Below are positions 8,147-15,621 of a stretch of DNA of 37,939 nucleotides, in pieces. Position 1 is the stretch's first letter. Each line of letters begins with the position of its first letter. Below the pieces are notes generated by a model that was given only the letters and a program-made list of their open reading frames with translations, made no database searches and was not told the origin of the DNA. The DNA is taken from the NCBI GenBank assembly GCA_964586595.1, contig CAZPHB010000020.1, positions 1 through 37,939 of the forward strand, read 5' to 3'. Both the position numbers and the translations under genes were made by a program. This DNA is from REEB481 sp964586595. Its GTDB lineage: Bacteria > Bacteroidota > Bacteroidia > NS11-12g > UBA955.

Positions 8147-9249
8147 GGTTTCGGAAAATACTTCACCGGATTGGTATTTGTTTCCGGCGAAAGAACCGCG
8201 AATTTAGGGAAATTTTCATTCAACACCTCAACAATCAGGTTTATCGTGTATCGTTCGCTTTCAAAATGTCCAATGTCCAGCAACCACATCTGTTCTTCCT
8301 GATCGAAGAACTCGTGGTATTTCACGTCGGCGGTGATGTAGGCATCGGCACCGGCCTGCAGTGCTTTTTTGGTGAGGAAGCTTCCGGCGCCGCCGCACAA
8401 CGCTACGCGTTGAATGTGTTTCTGAGGCCCCGTGGCAAGCCTGATGCCCGGCAGTTCCATGGCCTGTTGCACGTGGTTCAGAAAGGCTTCACTTTCCATA
8501 GCTTCCGGCAATTGACCGATCAAACCTGAACCGCTTTCCTGCCATTCATTCAACAGCGGCAGCACCTGATAAGCCACTTCTTCGTAGGGATGTGCAGCCT
8601 TCAAGGCCTGAATGAGCGCAGCCTCGCGGTGGCGTGGCGCAATCATCTGAATGTATGTTTCTTGCTCCCGCTGGACGACTCCCTCAGTGCCAACAAATGG
8701 ATTGCTTCCTGCGCCGGGCCTGAAGGTTCCGGTGCCACTCAGGTTGAAACTGCACGCATCGTAGTTGCCAATGGTTCCGCCGCCAGCGGCGAATAAAGCC
8801 TCGCGCACCACATCGGCATGTTCATGCGGTACAAAGGTTTCCAGCTTGACCAGTTGCTCGCGCATGGGTGCCAGAATGCGCATGTCCTGCAGGCCAAGTC
8901 GCGCGCCAATACGCTGGTTTACTCCGCGGTACAGCACGTTGTCCAGGTTGGTATGGATGGCGTAAATAGCAATGCCTTCCCTAATTGCCAGTTCGACCGC
9001 ACGTGCTGCATAAGTGCTGCCCGTAAGCCGCTTCAAACCTTTGAAGATGATGGGATGATGCGCCACCACCATGTTGCAGCCGCGCGATGCCGCTTCGCGG
9101 ATGACGGCTTCCGTGCTGTCCAGACAAACCAGCACACCGCGAACATCCATGTCGCGACGACCGGTAAGCAGCCCGGCATTGTCGTACGATTCCTGTAAGG
9201 CCGGCGGAGCAATCTGTTCCAGCACGCGGATGATGTCGGCTACGAGCAT
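8137..9249 (-). CDS. Nif3-like dinuclear metal-centre protein (YbgI/YqfO family)
   Basis: Nif3-like proteins form hexameric toroids with two metal ions per subunit; a GTP cyclohydrolase I type 2 activity has been assigned to some members, but the role in most bacteria is open. Metal ligands are visible: His64-His65 in VVAHHPIIF, Asp103 in AIHTNLDNV, and His328 and Glu332 in DIGHFESE. At 370 residues it is the long form with an inserted PII-like domain (about 120-250), not the short YbgI form. The ATG at 9249 lies 4 bases after a perfect -7 box (9254-9261), so the transcript is probably leaderless. First gene of a three-gene operon with the zinc-ribbon and TPR proteins. Confidence 0.9.
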   Translation of the reverse strand: MLVADIIRVLEQIAPPALQESYDNAGLLTGRRDMDVRGVLVCLDSTEAVIREAASRGCNMVVAHHPIIFKGLKRLTGSTYAARAVELAIREGIAIYAIHTNLDNVLYRGVNQRIGARLGLQDMRILAPMREQLVKLETFVPHEHADVVREALFAAGGGTIGNYDACSFNLSGTGTFRPGAGSNPFVGTEGVVQREQETYIQMIAPRHREAALIQALKAAHPYEEVAYQVLPLLNEWQESGSGLIGQLPEAMESEAFLNHVQQAMELPGIRLATGPQKHIQRVALCGGAGSFLTKKALQAGADAYITADVKYHEFFDQEEQMWLLDIGHFESERYTINLIVEVLNENFPKFAVLSPETNTNPVKYFPKPWI

Positions 9250-9253
9250 GCTT

Positions 9254-9287
9254 CAAAAATAGTCGCTTCAGCATGCTTCTCGGTCAA
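9254..9287 (-). promoter_or_regulatory. Promoter of the nif3-like operon
   Basis: On the minus strand a perfect TATTTTTG (-7 consensus TAnnTTTG) occupies 9261-9254, with TTG at 9287-9285 and a 23-base spacer. Only 4 bases separate the box from the ATG at 9249, so the mRNA should begin at or very near the start codon. The TTG lies 2 bases from the -33 TTG of the divergent rlmI promoter. Confidence 0.65.
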
Positions 9288-9289
9288 GG

Positions 9290-9321
9290 TTGTCGTTTTG
9301 ACTTCCTTTGGCTGAACTTTG
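9290..9321 (+). promoter_or_regulatory. Promoter of rlmI
   Basis: TTG at 9290-9292, a 21-base spacer and GAACTTTG at 9314-9321 (TTTG intact, first base G and not T) fit the Bacteroidota promoter layout. The box ends 7 bases before the ATG at 9329. The in-frame TTG at 9308 falls inside the promoter and so is unlikely to be the start. Confidence 0.5.
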
Positions 9322-9328
9322 CCGCAGC

Positions 9329-10495
9329 ATGCAAGAAGCCAGTGTCATCCTGAAACCCGGTAAAGATCAGGCGGTGCGCCGCGGCCATCCATGGATTTTT
9401 TCCGGTGCCGTGAAACAGGTGGGCGCGGGTGTTGCCGAAGGAGATACCGTGCGCGTGTACACCCACGACAAACAGTTCATCGGCACCGGCTTCTGGGGCA
9501 ATGCCTCCATTGCCGTGCGCATCGTAAGCAGGGAAGATCAAGCGCTCAACCAGGATTTTTGGGATGTAGCCATCGCGCGTGCCTGGCAGCTACGTTGCAG
9601 GATTGGCCTGGCCGGAAATCCGCAAACCGACTGTTTTCGTCTGGTGCACGGAGAAGGCGATGATTTGCCCGGACTCATCATTGATGTGTACGGAAAACAT
9701 GCGGTTGTGCAGCCGCACCATGAAGGCATGCTGCGGGCCGCCGAATACATCGGAACAGCGCTGAAAAATCTGCCCGAAATGGCGTTTGAAACCATCTATC
9801 TGAAAGCCAGTGGCACGATGCCCCAGGCCAAGGACGCATGGCTGCATGGTGTGGAACGCGAAGCCGTAGTGAAAGAATCCGGCATCCTGTACCGCGTGAA
9901 CTGGGTAGAAGGACAGAAAACGGGCTTTTTCCTCGATCAAAGACCCAACCGCGATTTATTGGGACAGTATGCTGCGGGCAGGTCCGTGCTCAACGCATTT
10001 TCCTATACCGGTGGCTTCAGCATGGCCGCGCTCAATGTAGGCGCAGAACGCGTGCTCAGCGTGGATGTATCTCAGAAAGCGATGGACCTTGCTGCTGCGA
10101 ATGCCGCACTGAACGGCTGGCAGGAACGCCATGAAACGCTGTGTGCCGATGTTCCGCAGTTTCTGAAAGAAAACCCGGAGCACTTCGACATCGTGGTGCT
10201 CGATCCTCCTGCCTTTGCCAAGAGCATCCAGAAGCGTCACAATGCCGTGATGGCCTACAAGCGCCTGAATGCAGCGGGGTTCCAAACCGTGAAGCCGGGA
10301 GGATTGCTGTTCACCTTCAGCTGCAGTCAGGTGGTGGACAGGGACTTGTTCCGCCATACGATTACCGCGGCGGGCATGGAAAGCGGGCGTCGGATACGCA
10401 TCCTGCACGAACTGAGCCAGGGCCCGGATCATCCGGTGAACCTCTTCCATCCCGAAGGCGCGTACCTGAAAGGCCTGGTGCTGGCGGTGGAGTGA
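9329..10495 (+). CDS. rlmI: 23S rRNA (cytosine-5) methyltransferase RlmI family
   Basis: RlmI uses SAM to methylate C1962 of 23S rRNA; related class I enzymes share its plan of a PUA domain, an EEHEE linker and a Rossmann methyltransferase. The 388-residue protein shows the PUA part at about 1-75 (ILKPGKDQAVRRGHPWIFSGAV), the conserved KTGFFLDQRPNR segment at about 200, SAM motif I (VLNAFSYTGGFSMAA), the acidic loop VLSVDVSQKA, motif IV VVLDPPAFAKS, and FSCSQVVD with the likely catalytic Cys. ATG at 9329 gives the normal N-terminus. Oddity: its last 23 codons, stop and next four bases are perfectly duplicated at 11300-11372, beyond a toxin-antitoxin pair. Confidence 0.92.
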   Translation: MQEASVILKPGKDQAVRRGHPWIFSGAVKQVGAGVAEGDTVRVYTHDKQFIGTGFWGNASIAVRIVSREDQALNQDFWDVAIARAWQLRCRIGLAGNPQTDCFRLVHGEGDDLPGLIIDVYGKHAVVQPHHEGMLRAAEYIGTALKNLPEMAFETIYLKASGTMPQAKDAWLHGVEREAVVKESGILYRVNWVEGQKTGFFLDQRPNRDLLGQYAAGRSVLNAFSYTGGFSMAALNVGAERVLSVDVSQKAMDLAAANAALNGWQERHETLCADVPQFLKENPEHFDIVVLDPPAFAKSIQKRHNAVMAYKRLNAAGFQTVKPGGLLFTFSCSQVVDRDLFRHTITAAGMESGRRIRILHELSQGPDHPVNLFHPEGAYLKGLVLAVE

Positions 10496-10499
10496 GGGA
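10427..10499 (+). repeat. 73-bp direct repeat, left copy (3' end of rlmI)
   Basis: This copy is the native-looking 3' end of rlmI: it codes DHPVNLFHPEGAYLKGLVLAVE and the TGA, plus GGGA. It is identical base for base to 11300-11372. Immediately outside the repeat the two flanks diverge completely on the downstream side (TTGAAATT here, GTTCGAAG at the other copy). The interval between the copies is AT-rich and holds a toxin-antitoxin pair, so the repeats look like the boundaries of an inserted segment. Confidence 0.95.
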
Positions 10500-10508
10500 T
10501 TGAAATTG

Positions 10509-10540
10509 GGAAAAAGCCTGCTATAAATCGCAGTTTTTCC
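10509..10540. terminator. Bidirectional hairpin terminator between rlmI and the antitoxin gene
   Basis: GGAAAAA-GC-CTGC pairs with GCAG-TTTTTCC around an 8-base loop, with a two-base bulge. The A-tract on one arm and T-tract on the other allow termination in both directions, as suits convergent genes. It lies just inside the inserted segment, so rlmI now uses a terminator that came with the insert. Confidence 0.6.
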
Positions 10541-10546
10541 TTGATG

Positions 10547-10831
10547 TCAGAGTTTGATAGACAACTCTAGATGTCCGCCGAGGCCAATCTCAACAATTTT
10601 TTGAAGTGTGGAGATGCGCACTTCTTTGATGTCATTCTCAATCTTTGAAATGTACCCTTTATTGGTACCGCATTTCGCTGCCAGTTCCTCTTGCGTCATG
10701 CCCTTTTCAAGCCTTGCCTGCTGAATCAGATAACCGATTTTAAAGGCTTCAAATCCCTCCTCGAGTTGATCGCGTTTTTCACTTCCAACCTTGCCATATT
10801 GCTCATCAACAAATTGGTCAAGCGTTTTCAT
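10547..10831 (-). CDS. HigA-type antitoxin, XRE-family helix-turn-helix
   Basis: The protein (94 residues from this start) has a canonical XRE/Cro helix-turn-helix: IGYLIQQARLEKGMTQEELAAKCGTNKGYISKIEN at about residues 32-66. This is the fold of HigA antitoxins, which bind both the toxin and the operator in front of the pair. It lies directly downstream of the toxin gene, toxin first as in higBA systems. The ATG at 10831 is one base after the toxin TAA (TAATATG), and the product then starts MKTLDQF as many relatives do; the alternative ATG at 10849 would overlap the toxin gene by 17 bases and add six residues. Base composition is clearly more AT-rich than in surrounding genes, consistent with acquisition by transfer. 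Confidence 0.88.
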   Translation of the reverse strand: MKTLDQFVDEQYGKVGSEKRDQLEEGFEAFKIGYLIQQARLEKGMTQEELAAKCGTNKGYISKIENDIKEVRISTLQKIVEIGLGGHLELSIKL

Positions 10832-10832
10832 A

Positions 10833-11177
10833 TTACTTTTCTTGTTCATATTCCTTCTTGATTTTTTTTGCTTTTTCTAGCTCCGATTTTGGGGTTTTCT
10901 GGGACTTTTTCTGAAATCCATTTGCCAGCACAACGATTTTACCTTCGTCAAAAAAACAGAACATCCGAAAAGCACCTCTTCCATGTTGGACCCGGATTTC
11001 GTAAAGGCCGTCTGTTCCTTCCATGTGTTTAAAATACTCTGTAGGAATTTGCTTCTGGGTTTCTATAATTCTGAAGGTCCAAATGATTTTATCCTTTACC
11101 TTTTGCTTTTGTTTTATGAAAAAATCTGAAAAGTAATTTTTATACAAAACAATAATTCTTAACTTCTCCCCACTCAT
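10833..11177 (-). CDS. HigB/RelE-superfamily toxin (Gp49-like)
   Basis: This 114-residue protein resembles phage-derived Gp49/HigB-like toxins of the RelE/ParE superfamily, which are ribosome-dependent mRNA endonucleases. The diagnostic part is the core strand set: LYEIRVQHGRGAFRMFCFFDEGKIVVLANGFQKKSQKTPKSELEKAKKIKKEY, with the EIR..GRGAFRM strand, the FF..GKIVVL strand, the NGF.KK.QKTP turn and a lysine-rich final helix. The toxin gene precedes the antitoxin gene and has its own strong promoter at 11185-11214 with a palindrome in the spacer. It lies in the AT-rich segment flanked by the 73-bp rlmI repeats. The lysine-rich C-terminus is intact, so the toxin appears functional. Confidence 0.88.
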   Translation of the reverse strand: MSGEKLRIIVLYKNYFSDFFIKQKQKVKDKIIWTFRIIETQKQIPTEYFKHMEGTDGLYEIRVQHGRGAFRMFCFFDEGKIVVLANGFQKKSQKTPKSELEKAKKIKKEYEQEK

Positions 11178-11184
11178 TCTGATT

Positions 11185-11214
11185 CAAAGTTACAAAAGTT
11201 GCACCAAAGGGCAA
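11185..11214 (-). promoter_or_regulatory. Toxin-antitoxin promoter with candidate operator
   Basis: On the minus strand TTG (11214-11212), a 19-base spacer and a perfect TAACTTTG (11192-11185) form a textbook Bacteroidota promoter, 7 bases before the toxin ATG at 11177. An imperfect inverted repeat, TTGCACCAAAGGGCAA on the plus strand at 11199-11214, covers the -33 element and part of the spacer. That is where an XRE antitoxin would be expected to bind for autorepression; this last point is inference. Confidence 0.6.
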
Positions 11215-11299
11215 CATTTTTTCATAGTAGGTTTCGTAAGAGGATGAATCTTTAGAGATAACCCAATGATTTCGTAGCAAAAGATCTTTCGCTGTTCCT

Positions 11300-11372
11300 G
11301 ATCATCCGGTGAACCTCTTCCATCCCGAAGGCGCGTACCTGAAAGGCCTGGTGCTGGCGGTGGAGTGAGGGA
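11300..11372 (+). repeat. 73-bp direct repeat, right copy (orphan rlmI 3' end)
   Basis: Perfect copy of 10427-10499, including the last 23 codons of rlmI, TGA and GGGA, but with no reading frame leading into it. To its right the sequence returns to the GC-richer composition of the region, so this side probably was the original continuation downstream of rlmI. The rest of 11215-11480 holds no gene that I can support. Confidence 0.95.
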
Positions 11373-11480
11373 GTTCGAAGCGCAACACGGGTAATGCCGA
11401 CAAGCGTTGAAAATGTCATTACCAGCCTGATTACCTAAAAAATTGACCCTCAAGCAACGAATACCTGTGTTGGCTTGTTA

Positions 11481-11488
11481 TACCTTTG
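11481..11488 (+). promoter_or_regulatory. -7 box of the T9SS cargo gene
   Basis: TACCTTTG is a perfect TAnnTTTG box. It ends 12 bases before the TTG at 11501. An in-frame TTG at 11486 overlaps this box and would not be transcribed from it. A TTG at the ideal -33 distance is missing, so the promoter may be weak or activator-dependent. Confidence 0.45.
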
Positions 11489-11500
11489 ATATTTCAGATT

Positions 11501-14500
11501 TTGAGATCCGCTTCGCTCATAACGCTCTTCTTCTTCCTTGTCGCCGGAAGCCTTTCGGCTGTTCAGTTGCCGCAATCGCAGTTCTTCTTTCGGGAGAACC
11601 GCGGGCAGTGGGATGCCGATATCCGCTTCCGCTGTACCAATGGCGACCGCGACATCGCCTTCTACAAAGACCGCATCGTGTTCGGCACCCGCCGGGTGGT
11701 AGATCCCGCACTGCCTTATGAAGGCATGCTGCCCCACCAGATGCGCGCCGCCACCTATGAGTTCCTGAGTTTTCAGATGCGTTTTGAAGGCGCTTCCAAA
11801 GAAGTAAAAATTTTCGGTTCTGGTGCCTCCGAAGCCCGCACAAACTATTTCCGCAATCCCAAAGGCGAACAGCCGATCCTGCACGTGCCCGATCATGAAG
11901 TGCTGGAATACCGCAACCTCTATCCGGGCATTCACCTGCGTTTTTACATCGCCGACTCCCTGATGAAATACGATGTGCTGGCCGACCGCAGCGCCGACCT
12001 GAAACAGGTGCGCATCGTTTGGACGGGCCTGAAAGAACTAAAAGCGGAAGGCGCCCGTTTGCTGCTTCAGACCGAATGGTTCGACCTTCGAGAAGAAATC
12101 CCGGCATCCTGGCAAACCCCGGCGCATGGCGGCGAATCTGTTCCGCTGCGCGTGGAATATGCCCAGATCAACGACAGCACCACGGCGTTCGTGCTGCCCG
12201 ATGGCGCCCAAGCCGATGCCGCCCTGCGCGTAGATCCCATGTACCTGGACTGGAGTACCTATTTCTACGGAAGCATCACCAACAACAGCACCTGGATTTA
12301 CGATACAGAAGTAGATAAGAATGACAATGTGTACCTCACGGGATATACATACGATAAATTCCCCGGCAAAGCCGGAATCTACGATACCACATTGAATGGA
12401 AATGCAGATGCATTCTTATGCCGCATGCCACTCTCCGGGAATACCATCGACTATTTTACCTACATCGGCGGACAGAATACGGAGTACGGATATGGTTTGG
12501 CCGGAACCGAAGATGGCAGAATTTTCATTACAGGAATCACCCAGTCGCGAGACTTCCCCACCACCAGTGGCGTTTTAGAGCCCAATTATACCGGGACATC
12601 GTATGCGGGCTTTATCACAGGGGTCAACTCCGACGGGACTTCGTTGATTTACAGCACTTATGTAGGGACGAGCGGTTTGGGATCTTGGTCTTATGCCATT
12701 GATGTGAATGAAAGGGGAGAAGTGTTCATCGCGCCTTACTCATATGGAACCTTCAGCGTAACTCATCCTTTGCTGCCGGCCGGCTTTGTAACGAATAATC
12801 CGGATTGTTACGTGATTAAATACAACAATAAGGGAAGCAAAATCATTCAGAGTACCCGCTTTGGCGGGGATGGATTTGAATACACCACTTCCATCTTCGT
12901 TGATAAGCGCGACAACATTTACCTCACCGGTTATACCAGTTCCCAAAACCTGCCGGCTACCGGAGGTTTTCGCGGCTGGGGTGGCAACTTCCAGGGTGGT
13001 TATGATGGCTATCTTTTTAAGATTGACTCTGCCTTTACCAGATGGATGGTGAGTAAATACCTGGGCACAACAGGCTTTGATTATACCACTTCAGTTACCG
13101 TAAATGACGTAGATGAAATTTTTGTTACCGGAATTACCAATGGATCTGGTTTACCCAATGCCATCAATAGTCCGTTTGCCGGATACAATGCCTTTGCCAT
13201 CAAGATGAAGGCGGATGGAACCTATCCATTCTGGTCCAGTTATGTGGGGCAGTCATTTTGGAGCTGGCGGCAGCGTATTGCCGTCACGGTGAAGGATGAA
13301 CTGATCATGACGGGAAATACCAACGACAAGAGTTTCCCGGTTACTCCTGACGCCTATCAGAAATTGCTTAAGGGCACTTATGATGGTTTTATTGCCAAAC
13401 TGGATCCTTTGGGCTACAGGGAATATGCTACTTATTTCGGAGGAAACAGCACGGACTACCTTTACGCTGCTGCCGCCCGCCGGATTGGTTGTGTCACGCA
13501 TCTGGTGATGAGCGGATATTCTGCTTCTACCGATTTCCCAACGGTGAAAGCCTGGAAGGGAAGCAAAAGCAGTTCTACCGCTTATTGGAGCGGCGTTGTG
13601 GCCAAATGGCGCGATACGCTGAAGGTGTCGCAAATCAATCTGGGTCAGGATAAATACGAGTGCAATTCCGTTTTCGAAATCCTGGATGCAGGCAACAAGG
13701 GCGCCAACTACCGCTGGAATACCAACGACACCGTGCGTCGCCTGGTGGTGCGCAAGCCCGGAACGTATTCGGTTAGCGCATCCTACGGTTGCGGGGTGAA
13801 AGGCGATACCGTTCAGATTTTCCTGCATTATTCACCTCGGGCATTGCTGCGCGGGGATACAACCTTGTGCAACAACGATCAGATTTTGCTGGATGCGCGG
13901 AACGATACCATTCCAACGGTTTCTTATCGCTGGAATACCAATGATTCTACCCAAACCATCCGGACATCAGCTCCGGGGAAATTCGCTGTAACCGTGCGCA
14001 CCAAATACTGCGGATCGGTTACCGACAGCCTGACCCTTTCCAAACTCGTTACACCGAAATTCGACCTCGGTAGCGACAGCACGGCCTGTCTGCCTGCACA
14101 GGTAATCCTGGATGCCGGAAACGACAGCAATGCCTGCAGCTATTTATGGAATACGGGCGATACGGGTCAAAGTATTGTGGCCAATCAGGGGTGGCAGTAC
14201 ACCTATAAAGTGCAGGTGAAGAACATCTGCGGAACAGCGAACGACAGTGTGGTGGTGCGTTACGATTCCTTTCCGGAATCGCATCTGCCTCTAGATTCTG
14301 TGTTTTGCAACAAAATTGATGAGTTCGTGGGAACCGGTGGACAGAACCTTTTCGGGAAAATCCGTTGGAATACCGGCGACAGCAGCATCATCATCCGCGT
14401 GAAAAATCCGGGAACGTATTGGGTGCGGCAATGGAACGCCTGCGGCCAAAGTTCCGATACCATGTATTATGGTTTGATTCGTTCGCCAAAGGCGGATTTG

Positions 14501-15616
14501 GGCCGCGATACGCTGCTGTGCACCGTGAATTCCTGGAAGGTCAATACAGCATTGCAGGATTCTGCCAGCTACAGTTGGAACGTGGATCCGGTGAATGCGC
14601 GGTCCGTTACGGTCAATAAATCCGGGCTGGTTTGGGTGAAGGTGCAGAATAAATGTGGTACCGCCCTTGATTCTGTAAACCTGCGTTTCGAAACCGCGCC
14701 GCGTGTCAGCCTGCCCAAGGATACGCTGCTTTGCAATGTGTCCTCCTATCTGGTACTGGCCAATACCGGAACCAACAACGATACTTTTTACTGGAATACA
14801 GGCAGTCGCGCAAATCCTTTGAATACCACATCCGACGGTTTGTATTGGGTGCAGGTAGCCAATGATTGCGGCGCTGCGCGCGACAGCATCATGGTGGCGT
14901 TCAATGAATCGCCTCAGTTGAGTTTACCGGCCGATGAGGATTTTTGCGATGCGATGCAGCCAAGAACCCTCGACGCCACTTCTGCTCAGGGGAAGGGCAA
15001 TGGTTACGTCTGGAATACCGGCGAGGGCACGCCCGTGGTCAGCGCAAAAAATCCCGGAACCTATTTGGCAAAGGTGTATAACGTATGTGGTGAAGCAACA
15101 GATTCTGTGCGCTATAGGGTGTTTTCGTCACCTCAACCGCAACTGCCTGCCGATACTTCGTTTTGCGGTCCGTTCAACTTGCCGCTTGGTGTGATTGTTC
15201 AACCCGGCTGGACCTATTCCTGGTCTGACGGAAGCAGCAGTTCCGTGTTTTATGCCAAGGAAGCCGGCAATGTGCGTTTGACCGTGCGCAGCGCCGAGGG
15301 ATGTACCGGCAGCGACGACATCAACATCTACAACAGCTGCAATACCCGTGTTTTTGTGCCAACGGCGTTCACGCCCTCGGTCTCGGCAGGTACCAATGAT
15401 GTGTTCAAGCCTTATGTGGACGAGTTGGAACGCTACGAGTTCCGCATATTTGACCGCTGGGGGAACATGGTTTTTGAAACAAAGAATCCCGACGAAGGAT
15501 GGGACGGCACCTACCGCGGCAAGGCCTTACCCGAAGGCGTTTATGCCTGGTCGTTATATTATTTCGGCGGATATTACCGCGGCAACATGAAGGGTACGGT
15601 GCATCTGCTGCGCTGA
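11501..15616 (+). CDS. Giant T9SS cargo protein: SBBP beta-propeller, eight Cys-paired modules, type B sorting domain
   Basis: The 1371-residue product is very probably secreted by the T9SS and attached to or released from the cell surface. In order: signal peptide (1-20, LITLFFFLVAGSLSA); an N-terminal domain typical of SBBP proteins (about 25-250, RENRGQWDADIRF...NYF); SBBP-type repeats of about 55-60 residues (about 250-700, with DKNDNVYLTGYT, DGRIFITGIT, DEIFVTGIT); eight tandem modules of about 67 residues (about 713-1280), each with a Cys near its start and another in a late xCG, and most with a YxWNTxD core; and a gliding-motility-type C-terminal domain (about 1284-1371: VFVPTAFTP, FRIFDRWGNMVFE, GWDGTYRGK, LPEGVYAW). 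No in-frame ATG precedes the signal peptide, so TTG at 11501 is the likely start. A surface or adhesive role is inference. Confidence 0.9.
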   Translation: MRSASLITLFFFLVAGSLSAVQLPQSQFFFRENRGQWDADIRFRCTNGDRDIAFYKDRIVFGTRRVVDPALPYEGMLPHQMRAATYEFLSFQMRFEGASKEVKIFGSGASEARTNYFRNPKGEQPILHVPDHEVLEYRNLYPGIHLRFYIADSLMKYDVLADRSADLKQVRIVWTGLKELKAEGARLLLQTEWFDLREEIPASWQTPAHGGESVPLRVEYAQINDSTTAFVLPDGAQADAALRVDPMYLDWSTYFYGSITNNSTWIYDTEVDKNDNVYLTGYTYDKFPGKAGIYDTTLNGNADAFLCRMPLSGNTIDYFTYIGGQNTEYGYGLAGTEDGRIFITGITQSRDFPTTSGVLEPNYTGTSYAGFITGVNSDGTSLIYSTYVGTSGLGSWSYAIDVNERGEVFIAPYSYGTFSVTHPLLPAGFVTNNPDCYVIKYNNKGSKIIQSTRFGGDGFEYTTSIFVDKRDNIYLTGYTSSQNLPATGGFRGWGGNFQGGYDGYLFKIDSAFTRWMVSKYLGTTGFDYTTSVTVNDVDEIFVTGITNGSGLPNAINSPFAGYNAFAIKMKADGTYPFWSSYVGQSFWSWRQRIAVTVKDELIMTGNTNDKSFPVTPDAYQKLLKGTYDGFIAKLDPLGYREYATYFGGNSTDYLYAAAARRIGCVTHLVMSGYSASTDFPTVKAWKGSKSSSTAYWSGVVAKWRDTLKVSQINLGQDKYECNSVFEILDAGNKGANYRWNTNDTVRRLVVRKPGTYSVSASYGCGVKGDTVQIFLHYSPRALLRGDTTLCNNDQILLDARNDTIPTVSYRWNTNDSTQTIRTSAPGKFAVTVRTKYCGSVTDSLTLSKLVTPKFDLGSDSTACLPAQVILDAGNDSNACSYLWNTGDTGQSIVANQGWQYTYKVQVKNICGTANDSVVVRYDSFPESHLPLDSVFCNKIDEFVGTGGQNLFGKIRWNTGDSSIIIRVKNPGTYWVRQWNACGQSSDTMYYGLIRSPKADLGRDTLLCTVNSWKVNTALQDSASYSWNVDPVNARSVTVNKSGLVWVKVQNKCGTALDSVNLRFETAPRVSLPKDTLLCNVSSYLVLANTGTNNDTFYWNTGSRANPLNTTSDGLYWVQVANDCGAARDSIMVAFNESPQLSLPADEDFCDAMQPRTLDATSAQGKGNGYVWNTGEGTPVVSAKNPGTYLAKVYNVCGEATDSVRYRVFSSPQPQLPADTSFCGPFNLPLGVIVQPGWTYSWSDGSSSSVFYAKEAGNVRLTVRSAEGCTGSDDINIYNSCNTRVFVPTAFTPSVSAGTNDVFKPYVDELERYEFRIFDRWGNMVFETKNPDEGWDGTYRGKALPEGVYAWSLYYFGGYYRGNMKGTVHLLR

Positions 15617-15621
15617 GTGGG

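Noticed and set aside
11373..11400. GAGTTCGAAGCG after the right repeat resembles a tRNA T-loop
   Set aside because: There is no matching T-stem, no acceptor stem and no CCA, and no upstream anticodon arm, so it is not a tRNA or tRNA fragment attachment site.
11190..11453. Minus-strand reading frame of 87 codons across the right repeat
   Set aside because: It runs antisense through duplicated rlmI sequence, starts outside any promoter and has no recognisable protein pattern.
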